This document shows positions 54,649 through 64,000 of a stretch of DNA of 64,000 nucleotides, in pieces. The notes under the pieces are model-generated. The model was not told where the DNA came from and did not search any database. It was given only the letters and a program-made list of their open reading frames with translations. Source of the DNA: Endomychus coccineus. Its lineage: Eukaryota; Arthropoda; Insecta; Coleoptera; Endomychidae. The first letter of the stretch is position 1. Each line of letters starts with the position of its first letter. Where the stretch lies: the NCBI GenBank assembly GCA_958510875.1, contig OY294067.1, positions 265,148,180 through 265,212,179 on the forward strand, read 5' to 3'. Made by a program: the position numbers and the translations under genes.

Positions 54649-56446
54649 GGTAACGAACAGGTTGCTTTACAGGATTATTATATAGAACTCTTTAAAGAAC
54701 AGAGTAGAATTCTCTTCGGCGAGGAAACTTGTCATATGATATTTAAAGATATCTGCCGGTTAATAAAACAGAGATTATTGATACTACCATTCCTGATATG
54801 AGATGTCACTATATATCGCGAAGTGGGAGGTAATAGAAAGGAAGTCGAAGAGAATTCATTGTGGTGTTAACCTTTAATAGGGTAAGTCGAGTTATATTTC
54901 ATATTCTTTGCATACATTTTTTTAATTTTTGGCTTCCAAAATATGATGCACATCGGGTTACAGATAATTTGATTTAGATTGTTATTAAACGTCCGGATAT
55001 AAAGTACCCGCATGTGATTATATTTCGGAGGAATTTTCTCGACTTACTCTAATAAAACACACAATCAGATTTGCATTTAGCATGATCCCAGGTATATCAT
55101 TTCCATCATTACCGGGATTGTTTTAGTCGTTGTATAGAATTACTCTGACGAGTCGTGGGCAGTTGATGCAGACAATATTTAATTTCCACCTTTTTATTTG
55201 AACCTGCAATTTGAGCACATGGTAGTTGCGCGATTCTGTAGATCGCCATTTTGTTATCCTAGTACTTGATACATAGGGTGGTCTTATTAGACCAACGTGC
55301 CGTAAAGGTTGATAAGGGTGAAATAACCTAATTACTGCTTATTAGGTATACATATATTTATGACACTGTCACGCCGTTAGGGAGTTAATACAGTTTACAT
55401 TATCAATCCACGGGTACAATTCATTTCAAGAAAACCAGAATTTTATGCTAACTAGCAAATTTTCAACCGTTCAAATAATATTTTTTCAGATATAATTTTA
55501 ATTATTATTCTTTTAGTCACATGTTAACTTTTTGCTAATTTTGAAAATCAATTGTAATTGTTTATTTCTTTCAGATTAAATTAAAATTTTGCCTAAATTG
55601 ATATCTCGTCAAGATATCCATTTTGTACTAGTGTTTTCGCAATTTGGGAAAGATAACATTATCGGTTGTGGAATCACTTGGTTATTCCAACCGACGGTGT
55701 TGCTTGTCCTTTTGATCTCAAGTCAGGTACTGTTCGTTCTTTGAATTTACAGGGTTTGAACGTCTGAGGTTCCTCACCCCTTCACTCCCAGGCGGTTTAG
55801 TGACTTTCCTGACAGGACCGACTTCCAGTTCCTACGAGTTCCAAGGAGGGTAACATTTTCTTGTTTGAATGACCATAATTTCATTCTCTGATTTTGTTGT
55901 TTACCCGAAGTTGTATTCCACTAATTTTTATAGAATCATTCGAGGTATACTGTAAGTCCTCTTATTGGAAAATTCGTTCTTTTCAATTTAATAATTGATT
56001 TAATTTATTAATTGTTTTCTTATAATTCAATTTATGTTACAAACCAATTTAATTTAATAATTGTTTACTCAAAATTTCATTTATGTTACGATTTGATTTA
56101 ATTTAATAATTGTTTCTACGAATTCAATACTATTTATATTTCCAATTGGAATTCTAAAAATTTGTAATTTACATTTTGTTATAATTCAAATTCTGTGGAA
56201 TATACGAATTGTTAAGTTGAACTTGTATTGTTTTTCTGAATTTCCATCGACTGTTAAACCATCTCGTAGTGCTTGTATTCTTGACTGTGAATTCATTCAG
56301 TTTTATAGTTTTTTTTCAAGCAGTTGGCGCTCGGGCAATTCACCAGTCTTGAATCACAAGGCACGTTTCACTACGAGCCCTGAGAGTAATTAATTTAAAT
56401 TGAGCTAGCTGGGCCAATTAAAACCGACCCAAGCACATCCGTTTCA
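54649..56446. mobile_element. Unidentified 1.8-kb insertion in the LINE
   Basis: The flanking actc at 54645-54648 and 56447-56450 could be a 4-bp target duplication. The insert is AT-rich with no long frame. Around 55980-56110 it has repeated attyaatttaataattg words, and at 56320-56345 a GC-richer ttggcgctcgggcaattc. It has neither TG..CA ends nor obvious inverted ends. It might be a solo or non-autonomous element; the class is unknown. Confidence 0.5.
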
Positions 56447-56450
56447 ACTC

Positions 56451-57130
56451 TTTTAACAACACATTCAGGGTATCAATACCAGAAAGGACTGAATGAGAAC
56501 ATACAATCCTGGGCGACATTCTACAGGGAAAGATCTGGTATACCAGCCGGGTCTAAGACTGAAAAAGGTGCAGGAGCAGGAGTATACTTAAGAAACCCAA
56601 AGACTAGCTTGAGCTATTCATTGGGTAAGCACACTTGAGCTATTCATTGGGTAAGCACACCTCTGTCTTCCAAGCAGAGGTATATGCAATCCTTGAATGT
56701 GTGGAGATGCAAAAAAGAACTTGAAATACTGGCAGACCGGAACCACCTTAAGCTGATTTGGGTGCCGGGACATCAGGGAACGACAGGCAATGAAAAAGCC
56801 GACGAACTTACAAACAGAGGGTCGGAGAACGCTCCGGATCCAGAATAGACAATGGGGTACCAAAACATACAGCACGAAGGTCTGTAGGAGACTGGATCAT
56901 GGAAAACCACAAAGAATACTGGGAAAATACATGAAACGAACATGGGAAGAAATACATCAAAGCCCCATGTAACAAAGGAATGACAGACCTATTAGCATTA
57001 AATAGGGAAAAATTAAAACTCGTAATAGGGCTCATAACTGGCCATGCGCCATTAAAAGGGCACCTAAACAAAAAGGGACTGTACAATGATGACCTGACAT
57101 GCAGACTTTGCTGTTATACGGGTCCCACCC
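56451..57130 (+). pseudogene. LINE RNase H domain, copy 2
   Basis: KTEKGAGAGVYLRNPKTS (from about 56560), SVFQAEVYAILEC (56660-56700), then a deletion that removes the TDSQAALKAM region present in copy 1, then LKLIWVPGHQGTTGNEKADE and LTNRGSENAPDPE (56745-56845). Later LKLVIGLITGHAPLKGHLNK and DDLTCRLCC (57010-57115) give the C-terminal Cys/His area. The segment ctatt cattgggtaagcacac is duplicated (about 56614 and 56640). Inactive. Confidence 0.75.
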
Positions 57131-57399
57131 AGTAAAGGACTTGTTGAACTCGTACAAGGTAGAAAAATACTCGAGTAGATACCGTAAAGAAACAAAGCAT
57201 AGGCGAGATACAATGGGCCAGCAGGCCTAAGTGTCACCGGAGGCAATAGCCAGACAAGCCTACAAAGAGGGTGAAGTTTTCATTGAGTATGCCTGGAATG
57301 GTGACTCTCACAGTAGACCATGAGACTCAAAGGCTCAAACCTCCCCATAAAGGGTTTTCTTCACCTCCACAACGAAAAAGAAAACATAATTCTCAATTT

Positions 57400-57620
57400 A
57401 TCAAAAATGAAAATTAACCCTCCATAATGGGTTCTAGGAGGTTTTTTAGGTCGCTGAACACGAAATCGACAGTATTTTCCCGGAAAATTCATTTAATGGA
57501 CGCAAAATCGGGGAAATTTGGTAGTTTTTCACGTGATTATCGTTTCATACATAATAGAGGTTGACAGTCGCGTATTTCAATTCAAAGTAGAGAAAACCAG
57601 AAAAAAAATTACGGTAAACT
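57400..57620. repeat. Dispersed repeat shared with 45900-46570
   Basis: Same orientation, sharing gggttctaggag, ggtcgctgaacacgaa and ttttcccggaaaa. Confidence 0.6.
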
Positions 57621-58689
57621 GTGGAAAAGAATATGTTTGACTTTGCCCATATCGGTAGCTTCGAAAGAAAGAAGTTTCCAAAATTAAAAGTAATAATAAA
57701 TTACTCAAGAACTTCTATGTTACTTAGCAGATTTAGCTATTGTTTCAATTGAAAATCAAAAATTCATGATAGCATCGAAACGAGTTTACATCGTTGAAGG
57801 CCATACGTATTGTTTTTTTAGTTTTGTATTTGAGTTTTATTATAATTTAAGTGTTTCTTTAGTTTTCTGTTCATGTTTTTGCTAATATCTAATGTTTATT
57901 TCATTGTTATATTTTTATCTTTATCAAAAACAAGCTTTTGATGATAAAAAATATTTAATTGGTGCTACAATTAACATTTTAAATATTAAATAAATAATTA
58001 AGGGGTCCCAAAAATGCAACTCTCAGGAACCGGCCTGTGTATAATGCAACTTGTATCAACACTCAAAATAGCTTAGTCATCAGCCGAAGCAATGTTGAGA
58101 TGGTAATAGTCTCATTGACTTGATATAGATTTTCTTCCATTGGAGTCCAAATCTGTATATTATTCACAATCCAATTGTGAAAACAAAGTGACGAAGTGCC
58201 GGTAAGGAAGTGGAAGTGCGATATTTATTAGTCTGAACCAGCCGGGAGCTGCAACCTGTCATAGAATGAATGCATAGAAAAGGAGGGTTATTTGTTGCGA
58301 TTTGACGAAGTATCGACGCTCGACATTTGAAAGAGGCGGGATATGGGTATTAGATAGGCAACGTTACGATGTGCATCAGCGTTACTACGTTACCATCGGA
58401 ATGCTAATGTCGTTTTTCCTTTTCTAGCTCGCACGTTCGTCTTGGCAGACCAAAGGTGCCGCGTGGCTGCGTACGCGAAAATGTAAATGTTCGAAAATAT
58501 CCTACATGAAAACATGGTTGACTTATTTAGCGGAAAATGTGAGCATTGAATACAAATGGCTTTCTTACGTTACATTTCTTTATTGTCGTGTTTTCAACAA
58601 GCGTAGCAGATCGTTAATATGGGCGTTCTATAAATTTTTCACTCGCATATTGACAAATATATTTTCAAATTTGCTTAATATTGAGAACG
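57621..58689. other. No recognisable feature
   Basis: AT-rich sequence; 58190-58460 is GC-richer but without motif. Confidence 0.35.
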
Positions 58690-59470
58690 GAATATTAATT
58701 GTGGGACAACCTTCCGGAAGGATTCCGCAACATAATAGCGTCGACGTTTCCCCAACCATTACAGGTGGCATCTTCAGGGTAGGCTTGAGGTTTGAACTGA
58801 AACCGATTCTACTTATTTTTGTAGCGGTTTTCTTCGTAGGGAAAACCTTCACGCTACACTGTGCACTGCCTTCATTTCGGTGGTTAACTTCGTTCTGGCA
58901 CCTGACCCTCAAGTTGTGTGAGCATGTGCGAAGTGGAATTTTCGAGGATGAGTTTCCAATGTTGGGAAGGTAATATAATGAGTCACAGTTCAGATTATTT
59001 GGATGTTTTAGGATTTCTATCACTTCAAGAATTTTTCGCTGATAGAAGTTTGGGGCTTGGACTAGGATTTTAGTATTTTCGAAAAGAATTTAATAATCAG
59101 TGTCAAACTTGTGTTCCGCAAGTGCAGATCTACTAGTGTCACGAAGCTTCATGTTGTTTCACACGAGTAGCTACTATACGACCTGTTTCACCAATGTAGA
59201 CTTTACCGCAAGAATGCTATAAACACCTTCTAAATGAAGAGGAGGGAGGGTTTCTTTGATTGGTTTATAAAACTGAGATAGTTTCGGAAGTGTAGGAAAC
59301 CAAGTAGAAATATTATGTTTTTTAATAATTTTGGAAGTTCGATCTGTCATATTTTCAATGTATTGAAGATAGGTAGTCCATAAAACAGACGAGGGGAAGT
59401 GTACTTCTTTATGGCTTTTTGAATGTTATAATAGGAGAAATTATTTGATAATAAGACAGATGAAAGATGT
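58690..59470 (-). pseudogene. Penelope family B 3' region with GIY-YIG remnant, antisense
   Basis: Minus-strand reading: linker (ENMTDRTSKIIKKHNIST), then LEGVYSI, a small deletion, GKVYIGETGRIVATRVKQHE-like sequence (59230-59150), REKILEVIEILKHPNNLN-type sequence, and the family B terminal region with a hammerhead, ending gcggaatccttccggaagg near 58700. Stops and frameshifts are present. It faces a second family B copy starting at 59475, giving the inverted-arm layout seen in family A. Confidence 0.75.
58739..58781 (-). ncRNA. Hammerhead ribozyme, Penelope family B, weak stem I
   Basis: Core boxes CTGAAGA (58777-58771) and GAAACGTC are intact and stem II is kept. Stem I is reduced to one or two pairs (tacc against gacg). 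Cleavage in this copy is doubtful. Confidence 0.6.
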
Positions 59471-59474
59471 TTTA

Positions 59475-59730
59475 CTTCTTCGCACATGATCACACAATGA
59501 CGGGGCCAGGTGCCAGAACGGAGTTAATCACCTCAATATAGACAGTCAACTGTGTAGCGTGAAGGTTATCCCCTACAATAAATACCGCTACAGAAACCAG
59601 AAGAATCAGTTTCAGTTCAAGCCTCAAGCCTGCCCTGAAGATGCCACCTGTAATGGTTGGTGAAACGTCGGCTTCAAGTCTTGCTATTGTGACGCGTAAT
59701 CCATACGGAAGCCAAGAATTAGCTATCCGC
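59475..59730 (+). repeat. Penelope family B 3' terminal region (pLTR)
   Basis: Matches 7805-8060 and the complement of 58700-58935. It contains the best family B hammerhead and ends gtaatccatacggaagccaa. Confidence 0.75.
59631..59673 (+). ncRNA. Hammerhead ribozyme, Penelope family B (intact core)
   Basis: Stem I gcc (59632-59634) pairs with ggc (59670-59672); core CTGAAGA (59635-59641); stem II from ccacc and ggttgg with a loop tgtaat; core GAAA (59662-59665); then ACGT, self-complementary, and C59669 as the predicted cleavage base. The ultra-short stem III again favours dimeric cleavage. It is consistent with the minimal hammerheads reported in Penelope-like elements. Confidence 0.8.
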
Positions 59731-59734
59731 GGAA

Positions 59735-60045
59735 GTCTACTATTCAAGATATGTACGTATTTCTTTCTTTTCTCTCCATGAGCAGAAGAAGCATAAAACT
59801 GGTGACAGGACTCCTCACAGGACATTGTCATCTGAACAAACATCTACACTTAATAGGCATCGTTGATGACCCAGAGTGTACTAAATGCGGAGTGTCCTTT
59901 ATCTTCATAATGTAGAAGAGGGGAACCAAATACATAACTGTATAACTGACCCATCGTTGGCAGTAACTCACCCTTTTCTCTATGAGTAGAAAAAGCATAA
60001 AACTGGTGACAGGTTTTCTTACATGCCACTGTCAGTTTAACATAC
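59735..60045 (+). pseudogene. LINE C-terminal fragments in tandem
   Basis: First copy: RRSIKLVTGLLTGHCHLNKH, then LHLIGIVDDPECTKCG (59775-59900), with a tail gtagaagaggggaaccaaat shared with 11450-11500. Second copy starts near 59975: RKSIKLVTGFLTCHCQFN, interrupted at 60045 by the solo LTR. Both are the Cys/His C-terminus of a LINE ORF2. Confidence 0.7.
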
Positions 60046-61240
60046 TGTTATGATTTCATTTCCTAAACAACATAAAATAAGAAAAATTGAACTTACCGAA
60101 CATTAAAATCAGAAAAGAATAATAAAATATATAAATATGGAATTAAAAACATTATTGAAAGTTAAATTGTAGATAGTATGAGGTATTAAACAATGTTTAA
60201 CAAAATAAATCAGAATGTAATATAGAATAAGAAGTGTAAACAAGAAAACAGTGACAGTGGATAAACGTACAGTGATACGAAAGAAGAAACCATAATTGAA
60301 ATGATTCCCAGACTATCATTAGATAGCACAAACTATTAACACATGTTATAGATTTAAGATAGAATTAGGAAATTTGAGTTCTATAATGTTATAGAAATGT
60401 TAGTGATAATTTATATTATGTATTAGATTTAAGAAATGGCAAATGTCAAATTTGATGTAAATATTAGAATAATCAAGTTAATATTAACCTAATCATAGGT
60501 TATCTTATACCAAAATGTGTGGAAAAATGTAGGCAATATTAATTTAGATAGCAGAAAGCATAATCACTTTAAATAATTTGAAAATCTTAAATAATTCAAA
60601 ATTTATAAAATACTCTATTCTGATTGGTCGAGACAATTAAGAAACGTCAAATAGGTCAACAATTAAAAGTTATGTCAGTTTTCAGCAATGACCAAAGCAT
60701 CCTTGATAAGCAAAGAAAACATTTCATTGGTCAATTATGACATCAACTGGCATCCTTTTGGAAGCCCTGTAAAAGGAAACAGGAAGGAAGCTAGTTCAGT
60801 TTGCATTTACATCTAAGATCCAAAGCATCTTCTGCAGCTCAAGCATATTTCCATAACCTTAGTTTTTGAATAACATCGGAGAACTCAAGTAGTCTCAGTA
60901 GCTTCGATAAGTTAAAGTAACCAAAGCTAGTAAAATATTTCAACTGAACATTGCTACATTTTCCATCATATAATTGGATATAACTTAAAAATAAGTTTGT
61001 TTATAATATCATCATTGTATCATCATTTGTATATCTGAAAGTAAGATTGTTGTTTATGAATAATAAGTAATATTAACCAGTTTTGGAGGTTAAGCATAGA
61101 ATTGTAGAACATTAAACAAATCGTAAGATATAACATAATTCAAACATAATAATCAATAATCAATAAAATTCATAAGAGTTTTCTAAACAATTGTCACCAC
61201 AACGTGGGGCAAAATAAAACTCATTAGAGTTTTCTTAACA
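60046..61240. mobile_element. Solo LTR, 1195 bp, with 4-bp target duplication
   Basis: Begins TGTTATGA and ends TCTTAACA, near-perfect short inverted TG..CA borders, flanked by atac at 60042-60045 and 61241-61244. Removing it and one atac leaves the LINE frame continuous, so the borders are precise. A promoter-like area (tgtaaaagg, then agttcagttt near 60790) and an aataaa signal near 61213 fit an LTR. No internal region exists. Confidence 0.75.
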
Positions 61241-61375
61241 ATACATCCACACTTAATGTGCATAGTTGATGATGCAGGTTGTAGTAAATGCGTAGAGGCG
61301 ATCGAAAACGACTCTCATATCCTAGTAGAATGTCCAGCACTGCTGTTACTCCATACAATGAAGCAGTTTTACTAT
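61241..61375 (+). pseudogene. LINE C-terminal fragment, right of the solo LTR
   Basis: Continues the interrupted LINE: HPHLMCIVDDAGCSKCVEAI, then ENDSHILVECPALL, a Cys..Cys..His..Cys arrangement typical of LINE C-termini. Homology ends near 61370. Confidence 0.75.
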
Positions 61376-61690
61376 TTTTTTTTTCATTTGATGGATTTTA
61401 TGGAATTTGATGTGTGGGTTCCTGAGGGGTCCAGGATAGTGGGTGCTGCAAATCAGAACGAGCTCCTCAAAAAGCTATTCAAACCTATCAAAAATTTGTC
61501 AAATGGAAAAAAATGGTATACATGAATTTTTGGGTTAATAATGCTCTTCCACCATCATATTTTTTTGAAAATGTGCAATTGAGTGGGTTCAGAAATTACG
61601 TACAAGTTAAGTTTGAGGGGGGTTCGAAAGGAAGGGTGAATCCTGGACCGTTGAAAAGGCCTGGAGCATCTTGCTTAATAACAAATAAAC
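61376..61690. repeat. Dispersed repeat shared in inverse with 43395-43870
   Basis: See 43395-43870. It has an open frame of about 150 codons over two frames but no motif I recognise. Confidence 0.55.
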
Positions 61691-62500
61691 ATCTTTCGTA
61701 GAAAAATGAAAAAAAATAAAGAATTTATTCCGAACTGTGGACACTTGACCACGCTACCTGTAGTATGGTAAATCGAAATTATCGACTTCGCTTAGGCTTA
61801 GACTTAGGCATGTGACTCAGTCCAAGCAGTATGCTCGCCTTCGGCGTTGCCTCAGGCCAATGGGAGCACAATGGAACCAATCAAGCGGTCGGACTTGTCC
61901 GTCCCGCTCTGATTGATTGATCTCCAACGAAAACAACGTTGAATTAAATTAATACAATACTGGTCGCATTTCTATTTAAGGAAGAGTTGAAAGTTTGCAC
62001 TAACCTTAGTAATTACGTTAACAAAGATTCTTCGATCAGCATTCATCTCCACTTCCTGTTCGACTTGGGCGTCACGTGCATACTTGATTGTTTCGAAATC
62101 TAAAACCATAATTATAAAATCAAAGATGGTTCTCAAATATCCATTAAAATATGTAGTTATAAACTAGAAAATCGGTATCTACACAGATTTATATAATATC
62201 GCCGTATTCAATTTTATTATAACAAAATTATATTATGATTAAATGAAGTAACAATTACTTTGTTTTCATACCGCTTTTAATAATAACATGAAAACGTTAC
62301 TATAGCTTCAATACCGAAGTTCCATTATCAAACAGCTACAAAATTGAATAATTTTGTATCTGTTTGATAACGGCAAGTTGTTAAATAGAACTAAAAGCTT
62401 TTTGAAAATAATAAGTTTATTTTTCAAGAAAAAGTAACATACATATTTATACCTAAATAAATTACAAACTCAATTTGTTGTTGTTTTCACAAGTAAACTG
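61691..62500. other. No recognisable feature
   Basis: AT-rich sequence; 61790-61930 is GC-richer without a motif. Confidence 0.35.
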
Positions 62501-62504
62501 CAGT

Positions 62505-62960
62505 AAATCATGTTATATTTGAACTAGTATTTGAATTAAACTTAAACGACAGGTGAAATTCCGTCTGGCTAATAGAATTTTTTGTATTGAGAACAAGCGG
62601 CCTAATTGTGTCCTGTCGAATATGGCTATCGATGACAGTAATATTAGGAGGGTCCTTCCCTTGTAGATCCAAAGTTGAATTTGGTGCAAACATTCCAGCA
62701 AAAAAATTGGCTTTTTCTTGTGGTATAGTAGCCAGTGTGCCATCATCTTTGGTTAGGGGATGGAATCAACTGGAAGTGAAATTGCTACCAACAAACGTGA
62801 GGCATTATATAAGCTTTGATCTTAATTTGGCCTCTTTCGAAACGTTTATTGTTTCATTGCACATTGCACATAAACTTGGCTTAATGGAAATTGGATCTAT
62901 TCCAGTTAATTAAAGATATTTTTGGAATATTTGTATTTACTTTACCTTAATTTTCACAAT
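62505..62960 (-). pseudogene. LINE RT N-terminal region fragment, antisense
   Basis: The minus strand encodes LTKDDGTLATIPQEKANFFA, then GMFAPNSTLDLQGKDPPNI and IRQDTIRPLVLNTKNSIS. This resembles the segment just before the RT fingers in arthropod LINEs (pattern P.L..DGS....P..KA..FA..FA.NSTLD). It is possibly the same family as 17760-18330. It is short and truncated. Confidence 0.6.
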
Positions 62961-63188
62961 CATGTTTATAAGATTCTCGATTCAAAACTTGCAGCGCGGG
63001 TCATTACAGATAGTTTTTCGCTAAAATTTTGAAAAATACCGTAAACGGGGTGATTAAAAACAAATTTTCTACATGTACCAAATCTGAAAGAATGTAGGGA
63101 ACGACGTAGGGAACAAACATATGATCATGAATGGAAATGTGGAATAAGGCAATGAAGCAGCATTAGAAAAATGTATAACAAAATAATA
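62961..63188. other. No recognisable feature
   Basis: Short spacer before the Penelope A 3' end. Confidence 0.3.
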
Positions 63189-64000
63189 TAATAAAGATTC
63201 TTGACCCAGGTATGAATTATATATAAAATTCTCGGGAAGTAGGTCACATTAACACTTGCTTTTATATTTTTGTCTTTATGTACGTTTAGGTCTCCCGACC
63301 ATCATCAGAAGACTTGTTATGTCCAAAACGAGATTTATTAAAACTAATTATATTAGCACAAAACGTCCATATCGCACCAATTTCAATTAAAAATGCCCAC
63401 GTCGCCGGAACGAACAGAACCACGAATAATCGAAACTGTAGCACATCAATGTTTCAAGTATAAAATATAATAAGAATCCACTATTCAGTAATATTATTGT
63501 AATATACAAACGCATGTTGGTATAGTGTATTTACGATTAAATACCAAAACTATTACGTTAAGTATCTACGCTCGAACCAGATGTTAAGATTTATGAGGTA
63601 CTAGAGAGAGGGTGCAGTCCTATATTGGAACATTACTTTTGAGCATTGTTCCTAAAATATACTTTTAACAATATGAAGACACATGTAGGAATTTGCAAGA
63701 CTTTCAATTAATTAAGTTAGTATAAATTTAACTCAATGTTTGAATATCTGTCCTATGATTTACAGATTTAGAGTCACGTTTTGTGTGAATCATTTCCAGA
63801 ATAGATTTTTATAATAATTGGTTTCCTTAGTTAAAATATTAACAATTTTTGTAATCGAATTGATGGTTATAATCAAAGCAGTGTTTAGCAAGGGCGGTGG
63901 AATATTCAAAATTTTTGTTTCTTGTGCTATACTTATGGCCATACATTCTTTTTTGTAAATATTGCTTATATATTCCAGTATAAGTCCCATCGCAATGTAA
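63189..64000 (-). mobile_element. Penelope-like element family A, 3' part, running off the window
   Basis: Starts (its 3' end) with aataaagattcttgacccag, the same terminus as the complete copy, then the hammerhead, the untranslated region and the antisense C-terminus of the coding region (KETNYYK, HKYSTRN-type, GIY-YIG start near 64000). Several frameshifts. The RT part would lie beyond the window. Confidence 0.82.
63272..63313 (-). ncRNA. Hammerhead ribozyme relic, Penelope family A
   Basis: CTGATGA and stem I (gtctt/aagac) are kept, but the second box is TAAACG in place of GAAACG and stem III reads acgtacat. Probably inactive. Confidence 0.6.

Larger units (their letters stand above)
54370..57380 (+). 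mobile_element. LINE 3' half, copy 2, split by an insertion
   Basis: 54370-54648 matches 330-595, and 56451-57380 matches 595-1480. Between them is 1.8 kb of unrelated sequence. Same LINE family as copy 1. Confidence 0.75.

Noticed and set aside
58506..58973. 155-codon plus-strand open frame
   Set aside because: Most of it is the complement of Penelope B sequence and it has no motif of its own.
59490..59843. 117-codon minus-strand open frame
   Set aside because: It is antisense to the Penelope B terminal repeat and hammerhead; similar antisense frames appear in every copy, which explains its apparent conservation.
62587..62913. 108-codon plus-strand frame resembling a host protein
   Set aside because: The minus strand of the same segment shows LINE RT-region motifs, so the plus frame is a shadow.

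Overview
This is a window of animal nuclear DNA, most likely from an insect. The evidence is AT-rich sequence, short introns (for example 59 bp) with GT..AG borders, BEL/Pao and Gypsy LTR elements, Penelope-like elements, mariner, PIF/Harbinger, Crypton-type and Helitron sequences. A BEL primer-binding site complements the 3' end of an insect-type tRNA-Tyr. I found no convincing host gene, tRNA or rRNA. The window reads as a transposon-dense intergenic or heterochromatin-like region, and almost every open frame belongs to a mobile element or its debris.

Layout. 0.3-8 kb: a LINE with an RNase H domain; inverted repeats with hammerhead-like motifs; Penelope family A and B remnants; a young BEL/Pao insertion (5752-7515) that splits a Penelope B copy; and, just after it, a hAT element with a perfect 8-bp target duplication. 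9.6-18.4 kb: an IS630/Tc1-type transposase relic; LINE debris; a third Penelope GIY-YIG fragment; and a Penelope A insertion (13492-16428) with 878-bp inverted arms, a hammerhead ribozyme in each arm, a long open RT/GIY-YIG frame and a 13-bp target duplication. 19.0-22.3 kb: an apparently complete PIF/Harbinger transposon with two intact spliced genes. 22.7-29.9 kb: RNase H LINE remnant, mariner, MITEs, a fold-back element and a LINE of the R2/R4 type. 33.0-40.3 kb: a second Penelope A insertion with inverted arms and a 12-bp target duplication; a 1.1-kb inverted-repeat element; and next to it a Crypton-like tyrosine-recombinase gene bordered by arrays of short palindromes.

41.7-50 kb: Gypsy integrase relic, more Penelope A debris, a second recombinase fragment, a Helitron helicase scrap and a complete non-autonomous Helitron. 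51-53.2 kb: an LTR retrotransposon with an intact Gag gene but almost all of pol deleted. 54-64 kb: a second LINE RNase H copy split by a 1.8-kb insertion, head-to-head Penelope B copies with a well-preserved hammerhead, a solo LTR splitting a LINE, a LINE RT scrap and a Penelope A copy running off the window.

The strongest signals for follow-up are: (1) at least two, perhaps three, Penelope-type families carrying hammerhead ribozymes whose stem III is a short self-complementary sequence; (2) the repeated inverted-arm architecture with 12-13-bp target duplications; (3) the tyrosine-recombinase element with its palindrome arrays; (4) an intact two-gene Harbinger. Structures, splice sites, target duplications and catalytic motifs were read by eye; family names come from remembered family motifs, not from a search.
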